NCBI GenBank assembly: GCA_963576725.1
Contig: OY755243.1
Coordinates: forward strand, 74,298,106 to 74,362,105
From: Azorinus chamasolen
Taxonomy: Eukaryota > Mollusca > Bivalvia > Cardiida > Solecurtidae
DNA: 64,000 bases
Reading direction: 5' to 3'
The notes beneath the pieces are model-generated. The model was not told where the DNA came from. It worked only from the letters and a program-made list of their open reading frames with translations, and made no database searches. Position numbers and translations under genes: made by a program. Positions 45,038 to 57,200 of this stretch are shown here, in pieces. The first letter of the stretch is position 1. Every line of letters begins with the position of its first letter.

Positions 45038-45284
45038 TCAATATTTCGTAGTCTCCATGTCCATCATATATCCATAGCCTGCATTGTCTGCGTATAAATT
45101 AAGGTGGCTACTCTCTCTGGTCGACAGTTCAATGGCCGGGATTCCCACAATATCCAAGTTTATATTTTCACTGCTTGGTTCCCGTTGGGGATGCAACGTG
45201 TCCATATACATGTTACAATCCCCACTCGTGTTTGGACAACCACGTCTTACTGACGTTCCTGATTGCGTATCTTTCTTGTGATTC
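45038..45284 (-). CDS. Gene A exon 9: cytoplasmic tail and stop
   Basis: 247 bp. Acceptor TTTCTTTTCAG; the first base completes the Arg codon of the previous exon, giving [10 protein letters not shown]. The tail is hydrophilic, with [17 protein letters not shown] and [13 protein letters not shown] before the stop. Y-G-Y-M fits the Y-x-x-M pattern of PI3-kinase SH2 ligands, and several other tyrosines lie in acidic contexts; signalling is only a suggestion. The stop codon is at 45038-45040. Confidence 0.85.
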
Positions 45285-48200
45285 CTGAAAAGAAACAAAA
45301 CACTTTTGATGAAAACAACGCAACTAATACAATGGCTTCAGAAGTCTGAGAAACTGCATATACAACAGAACCCCTCTAATGTGACCACTTAATGAATAAA
45401 CACGGGTGTCTTTATAAGCATATGATGTTTAATGCATGACGAAAGTAATGCAGAAAGCTCCTCATGGAGTTATCTGCATTATTTTTGTCCTGCATTACGG
45501 TACCACATGTGTCTACCACCCAGAAATATAACTCTTGTGTAGTAGCATTAGAGGAGCTTTACTGTAGAAGTTATGTTTTAAAATAACTATTATACGATAT
45601 TACGTCCCCGGGGTTACATTAAATCAAAATATCGTAAAAGTATAATAGTAAAATGTGCTTGGTTTTTAACAGTAGATGTTTGTTTTTCAGCATTTTTCTT
45701 AAAATAATAGGACCAATATGTAATTTGCGAGACGCCGGATTTGGGGTGTTTTGTTTCGGATCCAGCCTGTTTCGGATCCCCAAAACATTATTTCCATTAT
45801 ATTTAAACAAATTCCTCACAATGCACTACGTGTATATAAATATCAATATATCAGCAGGCAATCAATATAAAGTACAACGCTTACATTACTTCAGATCAGA
45901 CATTTTAATTAATGTTCAGTTACGCGATTTGTAGTTAAACATATAATCACGTGCAGGTTCGGCCTAATAAGTGTACCTTACCTATGGCAACGCACTACGA
46001 TAAAAAACACAGACACTGCGAGTACACAGAAGAGAGTCGACGCTAGAATTACGGTGAGCAAGGGGAAATCTGAAAACAAAGTAAATGGAACATCAAACTT
46101 ATACAACGACATTGGTGCCGTGGATACTACTTGGCAAAACATATAGGATAGTGCAGTATTTAACAAATTATTTTTAAGAAATCATACTAGAAAATGACAT
46201 TGCTGAGCAATTTGCCTAAGTTAAAATATCGGTGTGCAAATATTAACATTCGGCACTTTACTGGCGAATGTGTGAAACATATGAATAATTTGGATCCAGA
46301 CGAGACACCAATATCCAAACATGTTTTGCATACCCTTTATTACTTTTCTACAGTTACTCTGTTTGCAGCTCAATCATTGAGTACACTAGCGATAGGTGGA
46401 TACAGTTTGTTCGCTTAAATATATTCGTTATACATGCACTTTACCACTGTATTTGCCATCGCGGTTGTTGTAGATTAGTCGGAGAGGGGATACGTTTATT
46501 TACACTGTTTGTTTTTTAGGGTGGGGATGGAATAAGTGTGAGGTTGGGCGCCCCTAAACCGGTTTAACCCCCCAGTGACTTTTGTCACTGACCGTTCCAA
46601 GGCGGTACTTCCATCTTCCCCTATTGTATGTTTGTTTTGTCTTTGTGCGTCTCTTGATGTTTTTATAGTTATGTACACTGTTTTTATAGTTATGTACATT
46701 TGCTGTTTCCTTGTGTTGCTGTTCGGGCGACTGTTTGTTCTGTATGTGGTGTTTCCTGCATGACTCATTTTTGTACTTTTAAAAGGAATTGAAGAAGATT
46801 CATCCGATGTCTAATCTACAATTCTTCCAGTTCACAGCTAACAGTTGTAAAGTAACGATGAAAGCTCCTATAAAAGTTTTAAGCATTACCATTACTTTAG
46901 ACCTGCATTAAGATATCACATGTGTTTCTATATAGCCACAGTGATACAATTTAGAAATATTATGTATTGTAAATTTTGAAAGGACCCAATTTTTACTCCA
47001 ACTTATCCCGAAGTTATAGTTATCCGAGTTCGAGATATCGAAGTTCAACTGTACTTGAAGCGCCCATGGACAAATGGTATTTTGCAACTAGTGTACACAA
47101 TGCTCACCGAAGATTCGTTAACGGCGAATATACTGATCAGGATAAAACTATGCATCCTATTGTTTTACACTTTACTGTAAATGTGGAGGGTTTATATTTT
47201 TGTCATACAAAAAGTAATGTAAAATCTAGGACTCGAGTGACACAATTAGTTGCTAGACTTGTAGTCTAGTAGTAGACTATAGAAGTACAAAAATGAGTCA
47301 TGCAGGAAACACCACATACAGAACAAACACTCGCCCGAACAGCAACACAAGGAAACAGCAAATGTACATAGGTAGAAAAAACAACAAGAGACGCACAAAG
47401 ACAAAACAAACATACAATAGGAGGAAGATGGAAGTACCGCCTTGGAACGGTCAGTGACAAAAGTCACCGGGGGGTTTAAACCGGTTTATGGGCGCCCAAC
47501 CTCACCCTTATTCCATCCCCATCCTTAAAGACAAACAGTGTAAATAAACGTATCCCCTCTCCGACTAATCTACAACAACCGCGACAGCAAATACAGTGGT
47601 AAAGTGCATGTATAACAAAGAAAACATTTAATTGAACATACTGTATCCACCTATCGCTAGTGTACTCAATGATTGAGCTGCAAACAGAGTAACTGTAGAA
47701 AAGTAATAAAGGGTACGACAAAAATGAAATAGTACAGATATCCGACGTTCTCCTTCGACTTGACTAACAACGAGTTATGTCTTTCAACTGATGATGTCAT
47801 CTAACACTGATCGTGCTATTGGGGCCCTGATTCGTAGTTGCAAACATAGATCCAGATGAGATGCCAAGGAGCTCCGCGTCTTACCAGATTCTATCTGTTT
47901 GACACTTGGTCAATAGGTTCTAAATGGCTTGGTTTGTTCTGTATGTGGTATTTCCTGCATGACTCATTTTTGTACTTTGATCGATTTCGGAAGTAGTCAA
48001 ATGTGTATCAGATGCGAAATCGGGGAGACATAATTTCACAGGTAAATAAGTCTTAGAGAACTTGGCATAGTACCTTTCCTCTCTTCTGGTTCTCCTGGTG
48101 GTTCTATACGGGCTGAGGAAAAAGAAATAGAAAAGTTTAGAGTCCTGTGCAAATTCGTTCAACAACAAGTTGTAACAAGTTGTTTATCCATATCGTAAAA

Positions 48201-51200
48201 ATTAAATTTGATTGACATGAATTCAGACCCTGATGAAACGTCTAGTTAATCGGTGTCACACCTGGATCCAAACGGTTTGCAGTGATTGTTTAAATCGAAC
48301 AAAATTATGAAAGGCGTCGTTGTTTGTATACGTCTATGGCAATAATAACTGTATAATGTTATTTAGTACCAAACATTTTGATCTGAAGACCATAGTGAAA
48401 GTAGTAAGATGTACTTACTTATAATGTGAAGGTGCATTTCATCAGATGTTATGTTGGCAACAATGTTTCCAGCGACACATATGTAGACGGCTTTGTCATC
48501 AAGAGAGGCATTCTGTATCCTCAGAATATTGGTGGTTTGCTTAATCATGAGATTGTCATCTTTATACCACCAGAATGTTGGGGCTGGGTCGGCCGAAACA
48601 TGACACGGAATGGATACATCTGAACCAATCTCCACCGTGTGATTCTCAGCAGAAACAGTAAATACTGGAGGCTGTGAGCAGAACAGATTTAAATCAGAGA
48701 GCAGCTTGATATTGCTCATAATTGCAGAGGAGGCATTAAAAGTTTCTGATATACTCGATGATACATTTTGAAGTACTTCCAACAGGTAATCTTCCAGAGT
48801 AGAAATTGCCCCTAGGACCCTGTCCATCTCAGGTACTTGTTCCGCTGTGTATAACTCGTACAACAAAGCAACAGAATGGTAGATACAATCGCGAAATCGG
48901 ACACATTCACTTTCATTGAAATATGAATTTGTAGTGTTCTCCATTGCAAAAAGCCATTGATTGAGTATTTGGACAGATTCTGCAGCTAACATTTCTGAGT
49001 CAATGTGATCGGACGATAATTGCACAGATGATTCAATTTCACCTAGGAGAGACTCATTAACAAGCGCCGCTTTCCCTTCCTTCAAGGCTTGATCCAGGTC
49101 TTCTTCCGTAATGTTATAGTCACCATATGCGTATTGGCTGTTTATACCAGCTTCTTCGAGAGTCAGGTTGTTTGCGATGCCTGATGAGTTGAACTGTTGC
49201 AGTTGAGATTTTGCCAACTGTGACTCCTCTATACCATGGTTCGTTTCATTGGCAATATCGAACAGGATTAGGAAGGTTTCATTGAAAAATGCTAGTACAT
49301 TCGTAATAGTACGACATTTAAATCGGAACAGATCCACTCTGTTATTATAATCCGAGAACTCATCATTTGCAAATCCATCATTATAGCTAAGTGTATCGAT
49401 AAAATCAATAGCCGCACTTTCTGTTGCATTTACCACCGTGTCTTGTGATCTGACTTGACGCAAAAACTTGTGGATTTTTGACGTCGCCACAAAGGATAGT
49501 TCTCTTCGTTTACGGCCACTAAATAATGTCGTGAATCCATCCATGATAGCCTTGATTGTGGCTTTTGCTGCTTGCCATATAGATTGAAGAATATTTTTGA
49601 AATTAATACGTATTCGGAACGTTTTCCAACCCAGTTTAAATGCATTCACTTCACAGGAAACATCGAAAACAGGTAAATCCGTTGTGGAAAGTTCTATGTC
49701 AAACCCACAGTTGCGAATATCAAGAATCTGTTTGATACCATACTCGATAACGAATTCTAACACCTTAAAAGCTGCCCTAATTGTAACTTTTACAGCTTCA
49801 AGTGCTACTTTTGCCATTTCGAGGACGCCTTTGACTCCCTCAAGCCCAACTTGAGCTAGGGTAAGCACTCCTTCAGCTAAAGTAAGTACAACTCTTGACT
49901 TATCAACGATAACTTGTGCTACAGTCACAGCTAATTTGGCGGCATCATAAACCAGAATCACTGCGCGAACGATGATTTTTGCAGCTTCAAGAACAAGGTA
50001 TGCTATGCCTCTCACAATAGCACAGAGTGCATTTACAGCTACACATAATAGATTTGGGAGACGAATCATACACTTAGTAAATCGACAGCAAGGGTATGGT
50101 ATTTTAAGACCCCATATCTTTTTCCAGCATATTTTACACTTTATACCTGGAATACAAAATGTTCCGCATGTTCTTATTTTGCACAATTTGTCAACGTCCT
50201 TCTGTGCTTCTTCAAGTTTTCTTATAGCCCTGTAATAAGGTTCCTTTGCCTCTTCTAGCTCATGCTTTTTGCCTTCTAAATAATCCACAACAGTGTCAAA
50301 TGCAGTGTTGGCTTTCCGTACATCTTTCTTTTTCTCTTCTAGCCAGTTCTGTGCTTTCGTTAAACCAGATTGAGCAACAGACAATGCACGTTGTGCTTGA
50401 CTTATCCTTTTATCTGCCTCATCTGATATGATATTAACAACCTTTTTTAAAGCATCTAAATAACTAGATTGAAATAATTTATTATCCGTTTGAATCTGAC
50501 GTCTTTTTCGAGCTTTAGCAACAAATCGTCCTCGAACTTGTAACGTAAGATAATACCAGTCTCTTCCATGTTCTGCAATAATATCGACCTGTGCGAGAAA
50601 GATGTTCCAAACATTTAGCTCTGTATAGAGTGATACATGTTTATTCGTTATGAATAAGTCCGCGGTAGCTCTCACACCTAGAATGTGAGCAAATACCTGT
50701 GCCTGTAAAACGACATCAGCGGACTTTACAGCAAACGCTATTCCTACCGCGACACCATGGTCAAGTTTAAAAAAGTATCCTAGTCTTATCTCTGTAGAAA
50801 CCCTCGCCAGAATTCTTGCTGCTTCTTTATCTTTCAGGAGGTCATACACATTGTCAAACCTACTACAAGAAAATAGTCTCCTTCTCGAGAAAACAAATTC
50901 AACATCTAACCGTGGTAGCTGAAGACCAAATAGTTTCGCTGTTGTGTGATATTTCAAGCCAAATCCATCGTAGTCTTGAACCAAACTACTCACTTGTTGG
51001 TTAAGGTGACCTACAGCTTCATCGAAATTTTCTTTGATTGTATTTATTTCAGACTGAATGAACAGGGTAGCATTGTCGGTTTGTGCATCAACAAACAGCT
51101 CAGCAGAGTCTATAAAAATCACTACGTCTTTTTGTAAGGAAGTTACATTCCTCCAAATTTCATTCAACATGTTCACAAATTGACTGATGTTAATATTACC

Positions 51201-54200
51201 ATGTCGAATTTCTTGAACGTACCTCTGTACTGTGTTTATTACATTTCTTGCTGCTGTTGCAACATTGTGTAACAGTAATTTTGTATTGGATTTAATGAAG
51301 TCATTTATGTCTTCCAAAATATTCGTCACAAAGTTGTTCAGTCTGTTAAGTGAATCCTCAAGGACGATTATGTCATCTAATATATTAACTGCCAACGCAT
51401 CACCAAGAGTGTTTCTAGAATCTGACATAAAGAAGAGATATGCTTTGTGGGTATTGTCAAATAACCAATCCTTCAGAACTGGAACGTTAGGAAAAGGATT
51501 GATTTTAAGCATGGCGGAGAAGAATATTCCTGGTGGATTGGCTGTTTCTCCACACAAACTCCTCTGTCCTGTTCCTGCAATTGAATATAGTAAAGAAGTA
51601 ACGTTACATGCATTTTGGTATGGTATATATATGTTACCTAGATAAACTATTTTAGGCAATCGTTGTTACAACTTAACAATAAACAATATAATGCACATCC
51701 TAGACTCAATAATGCACCCGTAAACACATTCATTTACCTACTCGTACAGTCAGTTTGTATGAAAATGTATTCTCCACTCAAAGTAAAGCAAAAACAAAAA
51801 ATTATAAAGAAACAGAAATATTAGTTCCGATAGTATATCAACTTTTACCTCCTACGGACATATATACATCTAGGGTCGTGCTGATAATGTCGTGAAATGG
51901 TAACTGAAACCTCTGTCCGAAGAGTTCTAAATTCACAGTCGCTGTGGAGGCTCGAACACTCACAAGTCCATTCCATTCATCCAGGAAGACGGCCGTTAGA
52001 ATCTGTTGATAAAACAATAAACCGTTAACAAGAACGGTAACCTTTTTCAGTCCACTAAAGAATGAATTGATAACGATGTCTGACCCATTTATGGGGAGAC
52101 ATATTGTTTTTGCCAGAGTTGTCTGTCTGTTCGTCCGTCCGTCTGTCTTTCTCAATCTTGTGTCACGCGTATCCCTGAAACCAGTAGGGCTAGAGTCTTC
52201 ACAGGAATGTTGACCAGCATGAATTATTGAGCATCTGGAATTTTTGAATTGTCTCCCCCTGATAACTTTGGAGTTATTGTCCCTGTATCTCTAAAACCGC
52301 TAGGACTAGAGTCACCAAACTTAACAGGAATGTTAACCAGCACGAGTTGTGCACCTGGGCTTTTTGATTTGTCTCCCCTGATAATTGTTGAGTTATTGCC
52401 CTGATATGAATACTTTACTTTGTGTCGCGTGTATCTCAGAAACCAATAGGGCTAGAGTAGTAATGTTCACCAGCATGAGTTATTGTGCAGTGCACCTTGG
52501 GTTTTTGAATTGTCTACCCTTGATAATTGTTGAGTTATTGCCCTGATATGATAACTTTAATTTAGACAAACTTTATGTCGTGCGTATCTCTGAAACCAGT
52601 AGGGTTAGAGTCACCAAACTTCACAGGAATGTTCACCAGTATGAGTTGTTGTGCCCCCTTTTTATTTTACTTCTCTTCCCTGTTAACTTTGGAGTTCCTG
52701 TCAGTGATGGCTTAAGATTAGACGAACTTTGCTAAGTGTCGTGCATATCTCTGAAATAACTAGGGCTTGAGTCACCAAACTTCACAGGAATGTTGATCAG
52801 CATGATCTAATATGCACCGGTTTTTAATTGTCTCCCCTGACAATTGTTGAGCTATGGCCCCTGCTATGAACACTTTAATTAATACAACCTTTGTGTCACG
52901 CATATCTCTGAGACCAGTAGGGCTAGAGTCACCAAACTTCACAGGAATGTTGACCAGCATAAGTTGTTGAGCGCCTTGGGATTTTTAATTGTCTCCCCTT
53001 GTTAACTTTGGAGCTACTGCCACTGGTCAGTTAAAATTAGACAAACTTTACTTAGTGCCGTGCATATCTCTGAAACCACTAGGGCTTGAGTCACTAAACT
53101 TCACAAGAATGTTGACCAGCATTATTGGATGTGCACCTGGGGTTTTTGAATTGTCTTCCCCGATAATTGTTGAATTTAAAATTAGAGATACTTTGTGTCA
53201 TGCATATCTTTGAAACCACTAGAGTCACTAAACTTCACAGGATGTTGACCAGCATGGGTTTTTGTGTACCTATGGGTTTTGTATTGGTTCCCCGATAATT
53301 GTTGAGTTATTGCCCTTGATATGATAACTTAAAATTAGAGAAAAATTGTGCTGCGCGCGTCTTTAAAACAAGGAGGTCTAGAGTAACTAAACTTCACAGG
53401 ATTGTTCACCAGCATGGGTTGTAGTGCTCCTAGTTTTTTTAATTGTCTCCCCCTGATAACTTTGGAGATACTGCCCCTGATGACTTAAAAATAGACCCTC
53501 ATTTCTTTGGAGTTACAAACATCACTTGTATATTGGAAAGAGGGTGGAAGGGGAGATATCTGCTTTTCTGGCAAAAACAAACCTCTAGTTATGTTTAATA
53601 AAGTAACTGAAATTGCGCATTTCAACACTTTTTGCGCCTGTTAAATGGTAATCATTCTTGGCATTTCGTGAATTTGGAGATGACCTCTTATATACACAGA
53701 TCATCGTTCCAGTTAGTTACACTACCTTGCATCCATGGTTGAGTGGTACTCTCTCGGTCAGCATTTGTCTTTGTGCGTTTCTTCGTGTTTGTAATTTTCG
53801 TCTCTTGTGTTTGTGTGCGTGTGTGCGTGCGTGCGTGTGTGGTTGTGTGTGTGTTTCTTGCTTTCTGTCGGTGTATTGGTGGTGGTTGCGTTTTTTGTGT
53901 GTCTTTCCTGTGTGACTTAACTATTTTTTCATTTACACCGCATTATCCTTGTGAAATCGACGCCATGTAACAATTATACATGTCTGTCGTAATTTAATAT
54001 CCATTTCAGGAACAGTGTAGATACTAATCAGTCTACGCATTTACGTTCATAGAATAAATAAGGGACCCTTTTTAATGAGGTAGTTCATATTTTATATCAA
54101 CATATGTGCTTAGCAACTTACTTATAGAACTATTCCATGATAATACCGATGACACTAAGTTTACGACAATGTTACAAATACAGCAATCTCATGCAAATTG

Positions 54201-57200
54201 GATGGCAACGCTCGTTTCACTCTGTAAGAATAATGTTTGCAATTCGAAAGATACCATTATATTGTTTTATCTCCCGGCAATGTATACAAATCAATAAGTA
54301 GCGTGATACCTAGTGCACCTGCGGTGAAAGAAAAGATAACGCAATTGCATTAATGCCTAATCCGTTGTATGTACGGTTATGTTGGTTTACCCATTGGCCC
54401 GACTACTGCAAGCTGACGTTACCATTATAGTTTCGGTGTATTGTAAATATCAGTTACTATTTCTGTCTTTTCTTTGATAGATTACATATGGAAGTGTTGA
54501 GTACATATACACTTTAACTCAAGTGAAAATTACTCGTTATGTGACGTTTGTGAATTTGAGTATAAACACGAGAGAAAACATGTGGATCCTTTGATATATG
54601 AGGTAAAGTTTTTCTCAATGGATTATGGATTTTTATTTTGCGTGTGGGAAATTCTAAGAAAAAACGCCTCTTATTAGAACCAGTCGATGTGGTGTATTAG
54701 ATAGCTTGTTAAAGGTCTGCATTGTTTTCATAACCTACAAAGTATGAAAGCCGATCCTTCGAAAGCAAAAGCAGTAATTCGAGATAAAAGTGCAGACTAA
54801 GTTTTATTGAGTCTGTTCATGAGCAGTTATTAAAAGTGCAACACTACTTACGTCCCATAGCGCCGGCTTTAGGGGTATTCATTCTTTCGAAACTAATAAC
54901 ATCGAAACCAGTGACCCCGTAGTACTAGAAATATAACTACACTAAGAATTAAGAACGTGGCGATTTTACGGCCGCCACACGATCACTTAAATCCTGTTGT
55001 TGTGAAATGCATAGTTTCTGAAATTCTGCAATCCTTCGAAGGTAAAAGCGACAATAAGAAAAAAGAAATTTGCAGAGCCATGGGCAGCAATTAAAAGTGC
55101 AAAACTACCCATGTTCCCTAGCGCCGGCTTTAGGGGTATTCAATTCCCGTAACTAATATCATCAAAACCAGTGATCCCGACGTATTAGAAAATATAACTA
55201 CACTAAGAATGAAGTACGGGCCAATTTCGCGGCTGCAACACGAGCGCTTAACACCTGTTATTGTAAAATGCACAATTTCTGAAATCTTCAAAATTAAAGC
55301 CAATGCGAAAAGAGAAAGTTGAAGACTCGGTATTATTTATTTAGTCAGCTCATGAGCATTTATTAAAATTGTAACACTACTGACATCCATAGAGACGTCT
55401 TAAGCGGTACTTATTTTCATAACTAATAGTTTTATGCGGTGGCCTTGTGGTGTACAGTAGTCATGTGGTGTGTGGTGGTCTAGTGGTAGCGTGCTTGACT
55501 ACCAATCCGGAGGTTCGGAGTTCAAATTCCGGTCCCTCTCGGAAATTTCAGAGACGTTTTAAAGTATTTCCCACCCGCACCAGGGGTTAAAATGGGTACC
55601 TGTCAGGGTCACTAGTCGGTACTGCGGCTGCATGAATGGGCAGTACTCAATGGCTCAATGACCAGAGGAGTAAATATAAAGTCGGCTGAGCGGTCCTTCG
55701 GAATAAATATAGACTATAACTAGTTACTTTGTTTGTCAAACGTATAAAACAATTCATTAAAAAGGGATATGACCCCTCTATATTGCAGCACACTACATGC
55801 TTGGTGGTCGACCCCTTTACAGTTGGTCATTATGCTTTCTTCTTTGCTTGTGCGACGACGGAAAAGGCTTAATACTCTATGAAGATTCCCTCTTAAACCC
55901 GTTTACGGAGGGAGGAAATTAGATATTTGTATTTTGCCAGTTCTGTCGTACCCCAAATGACTTCTCCACAGCTGCTCTGACCTGAATAGTCATCGAGTAC
56001 ATGTCTACGATGTCAAATTTATTCTTTTTCAAACAAAACAGTTGTGCATGCTTAATATCCACTAGTAATTGTATCTTCTTGCGATTTATCTTTTATTAAA
56101 TGTCGGTGTAGAAGTGTTTCATATAGTTTTCCCGTACTTTTAAATTATGACGTCATTTAAATGATGACGTCGCTTGTTTACCTCTAACGTTTATTTTCAA
56201 ATCATTTTCATTTTGGCAGACATCGTTATGCATGTTGTGGAGTTGTCTGGAGGGGGGATTTTATTTACATTTTGACTTTGGTGAAAGTGGGATAAGGACG
56301 AGGTTGGGTACCCGTAAACCAGGTTTAAGTCCCCCAAGTAGCTTATTTTGGTTGCTGGCCGTTCCAAGGCGGCACTCCTGCTTTCAGCCTACGGTCAATT
56401 TTGTTGTTTAATATGCTTAATATTTAATGTGTTTCGTCTTGATATGCGTCCTGTTATGTTTTGTCTTGTGGCTTTACCGTTTCTTGTTTGATGGTGTTTG
56501 ATGCGGTGTCATTTCGTGTGTGGCTCTCCCTGTTTTACTATTTTTCCATATTTACATCCAAACTAATGATCCCGAATGACCGGAAACATCCTAATACTTA
56601 AATAGCATTTAACACTACATTTAACACGACAAGTTTTGTCCCATTTATCTTTTAATAAAATATTTTTCTCACAATAACCTTTGATTGGCAAGTAGATTGA
56701 CTAGTAGAATAATAAGTAATAAGAAAACACATACCCTATGTATACTTGGTACTGTTAAAAACATTTCTGCTTGACCAGTCGCACCGAACAGGGACGATGA
56801 CTTGTTATGAACAAAATCACCCGCAATCCAAATGTTGGCCTGGCGAGTGATACTGGAAGCAAAAACATAGTACAGTTGATTAATTAATAAGTTGTCAGAA
56901 TAATAAGCTTTTTCAACAAAACCTATTACCGCGTTAATAATTATGCAAGAATATATCACTTCATAAATATTCATTTATTGATTTATTTTGTAATGGCCTC
57001 TACACAAAGGCAGAAACTTCAAAATCATTTTTATAGTTCCATAATAGGTAGAACACTGTCACACCCTGATCAAACATATCAGTGTACACAGGGGCAGTCT
57101 AATATGGATCTACGTTGTATTTAAAGACATAGTAATAACTAATAACAAGGTGTGTAACACATTGAAGTAAATATGCAAAAAAATTGCAATTAGCTATTTC

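Noticed and set aside
48426..51645. Plus-strand open frames opposite the large exon
   Set aside because: They are antisense shadows of a real coding exon, with no independent splice or motif support.
52003..52155. Extension of gene A exon 6 upstream to ~52155 (including a phase-1 acceptor at 52080)
   Set aside because: It enters a tandem-array repeat and needs a phase-1 donor upstream, whereas exon 5 ends in phase 0; the T-rich acceptor at 52003 fits.
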